Shown here piece by piece: positions 7,842 to 15,950 of a stretch of DNA of 64,000 nt. This DNA comes from Roseomonas aerilata DSM 19363. GTDB taxonomy: Bacteria; Pseudomonadota; Alphaproteobacteria; Acetobacterales; Acetobacteraceae. A program made the translations under genes and the position numbers. How positions within the stretch are numbered: the first letter of the stretch is position 1; each line of letters begins with the position of its first letter. A model generated the notes under the pieces. It was not told the DNA's origin. It saw only the letters and a list, made by a program, of their open reading frames with translations, and made no database searches. The stretch spans positions 42,657-106,656 of the forward strand of contig NZ_JONP01000017.1 of NCBI RefSeq assembly GCF_000711725.1, read 5' to 3'.

Positions 7842-8610
7842 GTGCGGCCAGATGGTGATGCCGATGGCCTCACTACCCACTCGGCCGTTGAACCTCTCCA
7901 CCATACCGCTCGTCTGGGGCGAGTAGGGCCTTGTGTGGCGGTACTCGGCACCAAGTTTGGGGCAGACCTCGGCGAAAGTTAGGGTGAGGCAGCTGCCGTT
8001 ATCGGTCAGCACATGAGTGAGGCGGAAGGGGAAAGCTTCTGCGGCCTCGCGCAAGAAGGCAGTGGCGCTGCGCTTTGTATCATCGTCCTTGACGGCCAGG
8101 TGAACGGAGCGGGATCGGCGATCGATGGCGACATAGAGGTAGCATTTGTGGCGCTCGCCATAAGCGTTCTGCAGCTTATGAACGTGCTTGATGTCGATGT
8201 GGACGAAGCCGAGGTCGTATTCCCCCAAAAGGTGCCTTTACTTCGGATGGACCGGTCAGAGGTGGGAGGGCGCCCGCGGCTGAGGTCCTCCATCCTGAGA
8301 ATGCGCCAGACGCTGTCGCGGTTCAGGTGCGGCAAGAAGTGATTGACGACGAAGATGAGGTAATTGAGGGGAAAGTTGGTGACCCGGCGTAGGGCGCACA
8401 CCACGGCGCGCTCCTCTTCCGAGGCCTTCAAGGGCAGCTTGTGAGGCCGGGCCGAGTGGTCGAGGCAGTCCAACTGTCCTCGCTTGCGCCATTTGCGGTT
8501 GGTCTCGCTGCTTATCCCGAAGTGGAGAGCCAGGACACCCAAAGCCTTGATGGGGGAAGCGGTCTCGGTCCGGACGGCAGGGGGGCATCGGGATGGATCT
8601 GGAGCTTGGC
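7834..8610 (-). pseudogene. IS481-family transposase, N-terminal and DDE part (frameshifted and truncated)
   Basis: Two frames together give most of the protein. The first has FGISSETNRKWRKRGQLD and LPHLNRDSVWRIL, the helix-turn-helix end of IS481 transposases. The second has GFVHIDIKHVHKL, VLTDNGSCLTLTF and YSPQTSGMVERFNGRVGSE, the three DDE blocks. The frame changes at a run of five G near 8230, which looks like a small insertion or deletion. The coding sequence is then cut at 7834 by the IS1-like element and continues at 3969. The 5' boundary is approximate because the sequence above 8610 no longer matches the family clearly. Confidence 0.82.
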
Positions 8611-8900
8611 TCACCTTCCTCCCTACACAGCGTTCTTCAGGCGCTGGAATTGGTAGGCGCAGTCTACTATGGCCAGGGGCCAGGCAGACCGAGTCCCAAC
8701 GATGATTCGCAACTAAACAGCTAGTTGCTTCGAGCATCCCACCCTCAGGTTGGTCGAGCTCGCCAGGTCCGGCCCGCTGCCAGCACGCTTGTTGCTCACA
8801 GAAAAATTTGTCATTCATCTAGAAGCGGCGTCCAAGGGAATCGGGCTACGCCTACCCTCGGGGGTGGTGACGGAAAAGATACGGTGACGAGAGCCAGAAC

Positions 8901-9290
8901 ATGAAAACGCTTATTATGGATTTGACCTTCGAGCAGGGCGGTAGGAGAGTCACTCAGGTACAACCACCCAAGAACGTGTGGGCAAATTATTTCGAAATCG
9001 ATCTAGACGCCGGCGGTGATTATCTTCCTTCGTTTGTCTTGAGCGACCAGAAGAATGGTGGGCTTGCCGAGGAAAGGCAAGTTGTGTTGCATGATCACAA
9101 CTGGACTGTCGAGGTTGGCGATGCTGGGCCTCCACGCCCAGCAATTCTTCGCATGCTACACACTGGTGGGAACAGCTACGACTACTGGGTCTATCGCCCG
9201 GGCGACTCCGAGTTTTTGCACTTGGACTGGTTGCTCGATGCGGCTCCGAACCCGCAGAGGATCCGTGGCAGAAGATGGCTAACTATGTAA
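8901..9290 (+). CDS. Uncharacterised 129-residue protein of the accessory island
   Basis: Starts at ATG 8901 with a weak ACGAGAG site upstream. The protein is rich in tryptophan and aromatic residues: NVWANYFEIDLDAGGDYLPS, NSYDYWVYRPGDSEFLHLDW and PQRIRGRRW. No signal peptide, membrane segment or known catalytic motif is seen. Codon use is less GC-biased than the core. It lies between IS481 debris and the tRNA-Gly gene and may be an orphan of the same island as the restriction-modification genes. I do not recognise the family. Confidence 0.6.
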   Translation: MKTLIMDLTFEQGGRRVTQVQPPKNVWANYFEIDLDAGGDYLPSFVLSDQKNGGLAEERQVVLHDHNWTVEVGDAGPPRPAILRMLHTGGNSYDYWVYRPGDSEFLHLDWLLDAAPNPQRIRGRRWLTM

Positions 9291-9706
9291 TCAGGAAGTC
9301 GCTCGCTAGGCCACTATCACGCGGCTCACTTGCTAGTTGAGTGTCGCGGCGCCTGCGGGACCCCTGTCCATTGGGGTTTCCGCTCGGTGGCGGCGGGACC
9401 GGATCACGTTGGTGGCCGGCGACAGCGACCACGGGCCTACACGATGACGCAGCTCGTGCAGACGGCTTCGCGGTGATGGTGCTATACTGGGCGCATGCCA
9501 GTCGTGAGCTGCGGGGGGCAGCTACAGCCTTTCACAGCTTGAATCCCTACATCGCAGATCTGGCGCTCGTCTGACCATCGGGCCGAAGGCGTGCCGCCAT
9601 TCGGTTCGTACACCAGCGCCTGGATGGAAGGGCCTGAGTGCGATCCTTACCCATGTCTGCGCCGCACCGCACACCGCTAACACCGCACGAGTAGCCGCCC
9701 CGAGGC
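9291..9706. other. 416 bases without a supportable gene
   Basis: Short open frames exist here but none has a ribosome site, family resemblance or consistent codon use. I see no repeat or RNA gene. Confidence 0.5.
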
Positions 9707-9946
9707 TCAGGCGGCGTGAGGCTTGCGGCCCTTCGCCTCCATCTCCGAGCGTTCCTTCCAGAAGATCATATCCGCCTCCTTGCTGAACATCACCCGAACG
9801 CCGGTAGCGCCCTTGCTCATCCGGAGGTTCCCGCCGTTCTGGGCCCGGTGCTCGGCCACCCAGCGCTTGAACGTCGGGTCCTCAGCGGAGCTCCCCGCGA
9901 ACTCGAGCACCCCGGCAATCTCTTCCTGCTTGCGACGCTTGACCAT
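9707..9946 (-). CDS. Small hypothetical protein
   Basis: A 79-residue basic protein starting MVKRRKQEEIAGVLEFAG and ending SEMEAKGRKPHAA, with RMSKGATGVRVMFSKEADM in the middle. The amino-acid pattern looks genuinely coding, with charged helices at both ends, but the ribosome site is weak (AGGG about 12 bases away). It lies between the accessory island and the tRNA gene. No function can be offered. Confidence 0.5.
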   Translation of the reverse strand: MVKRRKQEEIAGVLEFAGSSAEDPTFKRWVAEHRAQNGGNLRMSKGATGVRVMFSKEADMIFWKERSEMEAKGRKPHAA

Positions 9947-9994
9947 CTGTCAGAACCCTACCGGTGTATGTGAAGACCACTGGCGCCGCATTGC

Positions 9995-10168
9995 TCAGCG
10001 GTCGCCCTGGCTGCGGCCACTCTGCGTGGCCTTGCTTACGCCGCCCTGGTTGCCCTTGCCGCTGCTGCCACCCGCACGAGCGTCCTTTGGATTAGCCTTA
10101 CCGCCAGGGGCGCTCTTGCCGCCCTGAGGGGCGCGGCCGGCGGGCGGAAGGGGAGGGAGGTTGGCCAT
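9995..10168 (-). CDS. Small glycine- and lysine-rich hypothetical protein
   Basis: ATG 10168 opens a 57-residue low-complexity protein: MANLPPLPPAGRAPQGGKSA at the start, then Gly, Ser and Lys repeats to SGRSQGDR. A longer frame upstream exists but looks non-coding. Disordered small proteins of this composition are hard to tell from chance in GC-rich DNA, so the call is tentative. Confidence 0.35.
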   Translation of the reverse strand: MANLPPLPPAGRAPQGGKSAPGGKANPKDARAGGSSGKGNQGGVSKATQSGRSQGDR

Positions 10169-10537
10169 GATGGTGTCTCGTGAAGGCGGTGGGGGATGAC
10201 GGAGAAAACGAAGCAACCACGCCGTGGTTAGGCGTGAAGATCGCAACGTCAGGGCTCGGGGCTGAAGCGTCTGCTTGTGCTGAAGGCGCAATCGCCTGAG
10301 CGACAGCATCTCCAACTTTGCACGAACGCGGCGGTAGAAAATCACACGATTACAAGGCAATAAACCTTGTAGACTAAATCGCCCAAGTCCCAAGCTTTGG
10401 AGACAACGGCCTCTCCGGAGAGAGAAAACGGCGATCGTTCCGAGATCGAAGTATCAAGCTATGTGCGGAAAATGAGGCCAGAACACACGGAGAAGCGCGA
10501 TCCCAACCTGCCAGAGAATAGTTGTCTCGTGGAAAGT
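10169..10537. other. 369 bases between small gene and tRNA-Gly, no gene seen
   Basis: The stretch holds a 12-bp perfect palindrome, CTCTCCGGAGAG at 10411-10422, similar to the ends of the intergenic repeats found near 30.4 and 43.6 kb, and a locally AT-rich patch around 10330-10380. Nothing else is supportable. Confidence 0.45.
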
Positions 10538-10612
<75 letters not shown>

Positions 10613-10687
10613 GCTCCGTGTGGGGCGGCGTATGACACGGGCTGCCGGGGCTTGCAACCCCCTCTCTGCGCAGGAAAATCGCTGGAA

Positions 10688-11209
10688 ATGCCGCAAACTC
10701 CAGAAGACCTCCTCGCCCGCCTCGAAGCCGCGGGCATCCGAGCCACCACGCACCGACACCCACCACTCCACACGGTCGCGGAGAGCAAGGTGCTGCGCGG
10801 CGCTTTGCCTGGCCTGCACGTGAAAAACCTCTTCCTCCGCGCGAGGCCCCCGCACCCCTTCCTTCTCGTCGTCGCAGAAGAGGACACGCCGCTCTCGATC
10901 AACGGCCTCGCCCGCCGCCTCGACACCGGCCGCCTCTCGATGGCGAGCGAGGTGGAACTGTGGGACCGGCTAGGCGTGCGCCCCGGTTCCGTCACCCCGT
11001 TCGCCCTGGTGAACGCCCCTGCCGGCAGCGTCCGCCTGGTGATGGACCGACGCCTTCTGGAAGGGGAGGGGCCGGTGAACCTCCACCCCCTCACCAACAC
11101 GGCCACCACCGCGATCGCGGCTCCTGATCTTCGGCGCTTCCTTGAAAGCCTGGGCCACCCGCCCGAGGCGATAGACCTTGCGGAGGCCCCCGCGTCCCCG
11201 CTTGCCTGA
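10688..11209 (+). CDS. YbaK-family prolyl-tRNA deacylase (ProX-like)
   Basis: A 173-residue protein of the YbaK/aminoacyl-tRNA-editing fold, about the usual length of the free-standing ProX. The domain covers nearly the whole chain, with HPPLHTVAESKVLRG, KNLFLRARP (the conserved lysine of the editing site) and LVNAPAGSVRLVMDRRLL. It would hydrolyse Ala-tRNA(Pro) or a similar mischarged tRNA in the cytoplasm. ATG 10688 fits the family start. It is followed by a thioredoxin-like gene on the same strand. Confidence 0.85.
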   Translation: MPQTPEDLLARLEAAGIRATTHRHPPLHTVAESKVLRGALPGLHVKNLFLRARPPHPFLLVVAEEDTPLSINGLARRLDTGRLSMASEVELWDRLGVRPGSVTPFALVNAPAGSVRLVMDRRLLEGEGPVNLHPLTNTATTAIAAPDLRRFLESLGHPPEAIDLAEAPASPLA

Positions 11210-11281
11210 GAGCCCGCGCGGCGCATCTATGGGGGCGAGCAGATCGCCCGAAACGCTCCTCACGACCAGGTTGGAACCGCT

Positions 11282-12208
11282 ATGAGCACCTCTCTCGACC
11301 AAACCCAGCCCACGGCCGACGACCTGATCAAGGACGGCGACCAGCGCACCTTCATGCAGGACGTCGTCGCGGCCTCGCGCGAGGTGCCGGTGCTGGTGGA
11401 CTTCTGGGCCACCTGGTGCGGCCCCTGCAAGCAGCTCACGCCCACGCTGGAGAAGGTGGTCCGCGCCGCCGGCGGCCGCGTCCGGCTGGTCAAGATCGAC
11501 ATCGACAAGAACCGCGCCCTCGTCCAGCAGCTCGCCCAGCTCGGCCTGCCACTGCAATCCGTGCCGACGGTCGCCGCCTTCTGGCAGGGCCAGATCGCCG
11601 ACATGTTCCAGGGCGCCCTGCCCGAGAGCGAGGTGAAGCGCTTCACCGAGACCCTCCTGAAGATGGCGGGCGGCCAGATGCCCTCCGCCGACCTCCTGGC
11701 CGAGGCCAAGCAGGCGGCGGAAGAAGGCGACCACCAGGGCGCGCTCGAGCTCTACGGCGCCCTTGTCCAGCAGGAGCCGGAGAACGCCGCCGCCTATGCC
11801 GGCGTCGCTCGCAGCCTGATGGAACTGGGCGAGGAGGAGCAGGCCACCCAGGTGCTGGAAAGCCTCTCTCCGAAGCTGAGCGAACACCCCGATGTCAGCG
11901 CCGTCCGCAGCGCGTTGGAGCTGGCCGCGGCTGGGCGGGAGGCACGCGGCAAGCTGGCCGAGTACGAGGCCCGCCTGGCCGCCGACCCGGACGACCACCA
12001 GGCCCGCATCGACCTCGCCATCGCCCTCAACGCCGCCGACGACCGCGCCGGCGCCACCGACGCCCTGCTGGAGGCCTTCCGCCGCGACCGCGCCTGGAAC
12101 GACCAGGCCGCCCGCAAGCAGCTGCTGAAGTTCTTCGAGGCCTGGGGCTTCGAGGATCCGGCGACCAAGGCCGGCCGCCGCAAGCTCTCCTCGATGCTCT
12201 TCAGCTGA
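11282..12208 (+). CDS. cnoX: Thioredoxin-TPR protein, CnoX/YbbN-like chaperedoxin
   Basis: A 308-residue cytoplasmic protein. Residues 20-130 are a thioredoxin fold with active site WCGPC at 45-49 (FWATWCGPCK); residues 145-300 are tetratricopeptide-like helices. This is the CnoX/YbbN layout: the protein holds oxidation-damaged clients and passes them to GroEL or DnaK. E. coli CnoX lacks a working CXXC pair, but alphaproteobacterial members such as this one keep both cysteines, so reductase activity is likely. The following two genes are on the same strand; a LON-domain protein starts 157 bases on. Confidence 0.85.
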   Translation: MSTSLDQTQPTADDLIKDGDQRTFMQDVVAASREVPVLVDFWATWCGPCKQLTPTLEKVVRAAGGRVRLVKIDIDKNRALVQQLAQLGLPLQSVPTVAAFWQGQIADMFQGALPESEVKRFTETLLKMAGGQMPSADLLAEAKQAAEEGDHQGALELYGALVQQEPENAAAYAGVARSLMELGEEEQATQVLESLSPKLSEHPDVSAVRSALELAAAGREARGKLAEYEARLAADPDDHQARIDLAIALNAADDRAGATDALLEAFRRDRAWNDQAARKQLLKFFEAWGFEDPATKAGRRKLSSMLFS

Positions 12209-12364
12209 GGCAGCCCCGCCCGGGTGCCCCAACGAAGGCACCCGGGCAACCGCCCGGCGATCAACCCGGGCGGAGGCGGCGCTGGGCAGCGGCCAGTGCC
12301 CTGGACAAGCCGCCCATCCGGCGCATCTGCCCCACCTACACGCAGGCGAACGGGAAGACCGGCC

Positions 12365-13027
12365 ATGCCTTTCAAGCCCTCCGGCCTCGCGGCCCTGCCG
12401 GCGGAGATCGCGGTGTTCCCCCTGACGGGCGCGCTTCTCCTCCCCGGTGGCCGCCTGCCGCTGAACATCTTTGAGCCGCGCTACCTCGCGCTCGTGGAGG
12501 CGAGCCTCGCCCAGGGCCGGTCCTTCGGCATGATCCAGCCCGACCCCGCCGCCGCCGCCCAGGCCGGTGCACCCGGCCTCTACAAGGTCGGCTGCCTCGG
12601 CCGCCTCTCCTCCTTCTCCGAGACCGATGACGGCCGCTTCCTGATCAGCCTCACCGGCACCATCCGCTTCCAGGTGGCGGCCGAACTGCCCGGGCGCGAC
12701 GGCTACCGCCGGGTGCGCGCCGACTACTCGACCTTCGCGGCGGACCTGGACGATCCCGCCTCCTCGGCCGAGCTCGACCGCCCCGCGCTGCTCGACGCGC
12801 TCCGCGCCTATTTCCGCACCCAGGGAATCGACGCGAACTGGGAAGCGATCGAGCGGCTGGAGGACGATGCCCTCGTCACTACCCTCTGCATGGTCTGCCC
12901 CTTCGAGCCCCTGGAGAAGCAGGCACTGCTGGAGGCGCCCGACCCCGCCGCCCGCGCCACGATGCTGGTTGCGATGCTCCGGATGGACAGCTTGCCCGGC
13001 ACGGGCCAAGACGTGCGTCCGAGCTGA
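12365..13027 (+). CDS. LON N-terminal (substrate-binding) domain protein
   Basis: A 220-residue stand-alone LON substrate-binding domain without ATPase or protease part. Family features are [20 protein letters not shown] near residue 20 and [20 protein letters not shown]. Proteins of this type are conserved in alphaproteobacteria, but their target is unknown. It sits after the chaperedoxin gene and before a Trm112 gene, in a small same-strand cluster running to the DUF971 gene. Confidence 0.88.
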   Translation: MPFKPSGLAALPAEIAVFPLTGALLLPGGRLPLNIFEPRYLALVEASLAQGRSFGMIQPDPAAAAQAGAPGLYKVGCLGRLSSFSETDDGRFLISLTGTIRFQVAAELPGRDGYRRVRADYSTFAADLDDPASSAELDRPALLDALRAYFRTQGIDANWEAIERLEDDALVTTLCMVCPFEPLEKQALLEAPDPAARATMLVAMLRMDSLPGTGQDVRPS

Positions 13028-13049
13028 GGCGAAAGCCGAGAGAGAACCC

Positions 13050-13262
13050 ATGAGCCAGACATCCGGTCCGTCCGCGGGCACCGAATCCCCCGCCGTCGAT
13101 CCCCGCCTGCTGGAGATCCTCGTCTGCCCCGTCACCAAGGGCCCGCTGCGCTACGACCGCGGCGCCGGCGAACTGGTGAGCGAGGGCGCGGGCCTCGCCT
13201 ACCCCATCCGCGACGGCATCCCCATCATGCTGCCCGACGAGGCCCGCCGCCTCGCTGACTGA
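13050..13262 (+). CDS. Trm112-family zinc-ribbon-like protein
   Basis: A 70-residue protein with [17 protein letters not shown], then [20 protein letters not shown], the Trm112 pattern. Eukaryotic Trm112 activates several methyltransferases; the bacterial role is not well defined. Only one cysteine is retained in the CPVTKG motif, so zinc is probably not bound. It starts 22 bases after the LON-domain gene and stops 6 bases before the DUF971 gene. Confidence 0.88.
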   Translation: MSQTSGPSAGTESPAVDPRLLEILVCPVTKGPLRYDRGAGELVSEGAGLAYPIRDGIPIMLPDEARRLAD

Positions 13263-13268
13263 GGCGTC

Positions 13269-13640
13269 GTGCCTACCCCCACCGAGATCCGCCTGAACCG
13301 CGCCGAACGCCGGCTGGACGTGGCCTTCGACGACGGCAGCCGCTTCCAGCTGCCGGCCGAGTACCTGCGCGTGGAGAGCCCCTCCGCCGAGGTGCAGGGC
13401 CACGGCCCCGGGCAGAAGACGCTCGTCCACGGCAAGCGGGAAGTGGGGATCGTTGCGGTGGAGCCGGTCGGCCACTACGCCGTGCGCCTCGTCTTTGACG
13501 ACCGCCACGACACCGGCATCTATACCTGGGACACCCTGCACCGCCTCGGGCGCGAATACCCCGCGCGCTGGGCGGAATACGAGGCGGCGCTGGCCGCCCA
13601 GGGCCTGTCGCGCGACCTCCGCGGGAGGGGGAGGGGCTGA
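13269..13640 (+). CDS. DUF971 (gamma-butyrobetaine hydroxylase-like N-terminal domain) protein
   Basis: A 123-residue protein starting at GTG 13269. Family features are DVAFDDGSRFQLPAEYLRVE and RLVFDDRHDTGIYTWDTLHR. Stand-alone members occur across Proteobacteria, often near iron-sulfur cluster or ApbC genes; their function is unclear. The stop overlaps the proposed start of the nucleoside transporter by 4 bases, which suggests translational coupling. Confidence 0.88.
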   Translation: MPTPTEIRLNRAERRLDVAFDDGSRFQLPAEYLRVESPSAEVQGHGPGQKTLVHGKREVGIVAVEPVGHYAVRLVFDDRHDTGIYTWDTLHRLGREYPARWAEYEAALAAQGLSRDLRGRGRG

Positions 13641-14875
13641 TCCCGCTCCAGCTCCAATCCGCCCTCGGCCTGCTGGCCCTGGCCGCCCTCGCCTGGGTAG
13701 CAGGCGGCGCTGCGCGCCCCATTCCCTGGCGGGCGGTGGCGGCGGGCCTCGCCTTGCAAATCGCCCTCGGCGCCGCCCTCCTGCACATCCCGCCGCTCCG
13801 TGCCGCCTTCTCCCTCGTCGGTGACGCGGTAAACGCCCTCGCGCGCGCGACCCAGGCGGGCACGAGCCTCGTCTTCGGCTATCTCGGCGGCGCACCGCTG
13901 CCCTTCGCGGAAGCGCGGCCGGGTGGCACCTTCATCCTCTTCTTCGGGGCCCTGCCGATCGTCCTGCTGGTCGGCGCCCTCTCCGCACTGCTCTACCACT
14001 GGCGGGTGCTGCCGGGGCTCGTGCGGCTTATGTCCCGTGCGCTGCGCTCGGCCTTCGGCATCTCCGGCGCCTGCGGAGTCTCGGTCGCGGCGAATGTCTT
14101 CACCGGCATGGTGGAGGCCACGCTCTTCATCCGCCCCTGGCTGGCCAGCCTCTCCCGCTCCGAATTGCTGGTGGTCATGACCGCGGGCCTCGCGACCATC
14201 AGCGGCAACATGCTCGTCGTCTACGCCGCCATGCTCGCCAACGCCGTGCCCGACGCCGCCGGCCAGCTCCTGGCCGCCAGCCTCGTCAGCGCCCCTGCCG
14301 CCATCCTCGCCGCCCGCCTCATGATCCCCGGCGAGACCGCGCCCGAGGCCGCCGACATCGAGGCCCCGCGCCTCTACGACAGCAGCATGGACGCGCTCAC
14401 CCGCGGCATCTCGGACGGGCTTTCGCTGCTGCTGAACATCATGGCCGGGCTGATCGTCTTCGTGGCGCTCGTCGCACTCATCAACATGATCCTCCAACCC
14501 CTCGCGGGCACGACGCTGGAGGCGATCGCCGGCGTCCTCCTCTGGCCGCTCGCCTTCGCCATGGGCATCGCCCCCGAGGACGCCACCGCCGCCGCCCGCC
14601 TGCTCGGCATCCGCGGCGTGGTGAACGAGTTCGTCGCCTATCTCGACATGGCCGGGGAGGGCGGCACGGCGCTAGCCCCGCGCACGAAGCTCATTCTCTC
14701 CTGGGCGCTCTGCGGCTTCGCGAACTTCGCGAGCGTCGGGATCATGGTCTCCGGCATGGGCGCCCTCTGCCCGGAGCGCCGGGCCGAGATCGTGCGCCTC
14801 GGCCTGCCCTCGCTGCTCGCCGCCACCATTGCCTGCTGCATGACCGGCGCGACGGTGGGCCTGCTGTCGCCCTGA
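13637..14875 (+). CDS. CNT-family nucleoside transporter
   Basis: A membrane protein of 412 residues if read from CTG 13637, or 379 from GTG 13736. I prefer the longer form because the extra residues (IPLQLQSALGLLALAALAW) form the first hydrophobic helix found in relatives, follow a strong GGGGAGGGG site and overlap the previous stop. The gate motifs are visible: FGISGACGVSVAANVFTGM, ISGNMLVVYA and GIRGVVNEFVAY. It would import nucleosides with a cation across the inner membrane. The use of CTG is unusual and unproven. Confidence 0.82.
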   Translation: MIPLQLQSALGLLALAALAWVAGGAARPIPWRAVAAGLALQIALGAALLHIPPLRAAFSLVGDAVNALARATQAGTSLVFGYLGGAPLPFAEARPGGTFILFFGALPIVLLVGALSALLYHWRVLPGLVRLMSRALRSAFGISGACGVSVAANVFTGMVEATLFIRPWLASLSRSELLVVMTAGLATISGNMLVVYAAMLANAVPDAAGQLLAASLVSAPAAILAARLMIPGETAPEAADIEAPRLYDSSMDALTRGISDGLSLLLNIMAGLIVFVALVALINMILQPLAGTTLEAIAGVLLWPLAFAMGIAPEDATAAARLLGIRGVVNEFVAYLDMAGEGGTALAPRTKLILSWALCGFANFASVGIMVSGMGALCPERRAEIVRLGLPSLLAATIACCMTGATVGLLSP

Positions 14876-14884
14876 GGCCTCCGC

Positions 14885-15538
14885 TCAGGCCGGCCGCCGC
14901 GCCCTCAGCGCCGCCGCCAGTGTGCCATCGTCCAGCACGTCCAGCGCCCCGCCCATCGGCACGCCCTGCGCCAGCCGCGTGACGGGCACGGAGAGCGGCC
15001 GCAGGCGGTCCACCAGATAGTGCCCGGTGGTCGCGCCCTCCACGGTCGCGGGAAGCGCGAGGATCACCTCCTCCACCTCACCGCCCGCCACGCGCTCCAC
15101 CAGCGGCTGGATCGACAGATCCTCCGGCCCCACGCCCGCGAGCGCCGAGAGCGTGCCGCCGAGCACGTGGTACAGCCCACGATGCGCCCCCGCCCGTTCC
15201 AGCGCCCAGAGGTCGGACACGCCCTCCACCACGCAGACCAGCCCGCGCTCCCGCCGCGGGTCGCGGCAGACCGAGCAGGGATCGCGCGAATCGAGGTTCC
15301 CACAGACGCGGCAGGGCCGAACCGCCTCCGCCGCCGCCTCCAGCGCACTGGCCAGCGGGATCATCAGGCGCTGCGGATCCTGCAGCATCTTCAGCACCGC
15401 ACGCCGTGCGGAGCGCCGCCCAAGACCCGGCAGACGGGACAGAAGATGAATGAGCTGCTCCACCGGGTCATTCGGCGGAACCGCTCCCGGGGCGGGCGCA
15501 ACGCGCACGGAGGAGGCATCGAAGGGCATCCTCTTCAT
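14885..15538 (-). CDS. recR: Recombination mediator RecR
   Basis: A 217-residue protein with the standard RecR layout: helix-hairpin-helix (LLSRLPGLGRRSARRAVLK), a four-cysteine zinc motif (CRVC and CSVC), then a Toprim domain (VVEGVSDLWALERAGA). RecR with RecO loads RecA on gapped DNA. It carries an N-terminal extension of about 25 residues compared with E. coli. It is the last of the minus-strand set dnaX-ybaB-recR, the widespread order. Confidence 0.96.
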   Translation of the reverse strand: MKRMPFDASSVRVAPAPGAVPPNDPVEQLIHLLSRLPGLGRRSARRAVLKMLQDPQRLMIPLASALEAAAEAVRPCRVCGNLDSRDPCSVCRDPRRERGLVCVVEGVSDLWALERAGAHRGLYHVLGGTLSALAGVGPEDLSIQPLVERVAGGEVEEVILALPATVEGATTGHYLVDRLRPLSVPVTRLAQGVPMGGALDVLDDGTLAAALRARRPA

Positions 15539-15577
15539 ATGGTGATGCCGCCCCCCCTCCGCATCAGAATGGCCGCA

Positions 15578-15922
15578 TCAGAACGGCAGCTTGAAGCCGC
15601 CCAGCCCGCCGCCGCCCATGCCCGGGATGTTCAGGCCGGAGGTCGCCTTGGACATCTCCTCCGCCATCATCGCCTCCACCTTTGCCTTCGCGTCGGCATG
15701 GGCGGCGATGATCAGGTCCTCCAGCACTTCGCGCTCATCGGCCGAGAGGAGAGAGGGATCGATCACGATGCCCTTCAGGTCGCCCTTGCCTGAGAGCGTC
15801 ACGCGCACCATCCCGGCGCCCGCCTGCCCCTCCATCGTGGCGGCCTCCAGCGTCGCCTGCATCTCGGCCATCTTGGCCTGCATCTGCTGCGCCTGCTTCA
15901 GCATGTTGCCCAGGTTCTTCAT
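15578..15922 (-). CDS. YbaB/EbfC nucleoid-associated protein
   Basis: A 114-residue DNA-binding protein. It opens with [20 protein letters not shown], the coiled helix that forms the dimer arm, and closes with a glycine-rich tail. It sits between dnaX and recR as in most bacteria, 28 bases after the dnaX stop. Confidence 0.95.
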   Translation of the reverse strand: MKNLGNMLKQAQQMQAKMAEMQATLEAATMEGQAGAGMVRVTLSGKGDLKGIVIDPSLLSADEREVLEDLIIAAHADAKAKVEAMMAEEMSKATSGLNIPGMGGGGLGGFKLPF

Positions 15923-15950
15923 CGGCGGTCCTCGCGGTCAGGAAAGGGGT

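Noticed and set aside
8200..8260. Programmed frameshift in the IS481 transposase at a TTTTGGGGG run
   Set aside because: The change needed is -1, but the run does not fit an X-XXY-YYZ slippery heptamer and IS481 elements normally use a single frame. Simple mutation explains it better.
3514..8700. A composite transposon of two IS481 copies flanking cargo
   Set aside because: The two IS481 pieces are complementary halves of one gene, not two copies, and the cargo lies inside the IS1-like ends.
9341..9574. A 77-residue open frame on the plus strand
   Set aside because: No ribosome site, no family resemblance, and the composition looks like chance GC-rich translation.
10970..13138. A 722-residue open frame on the minus strand opposite four genes
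   Set aside because: It is the long reverse shadow expected in very GC-rich coding DNA; the plus-strand genes have clear families and starts.
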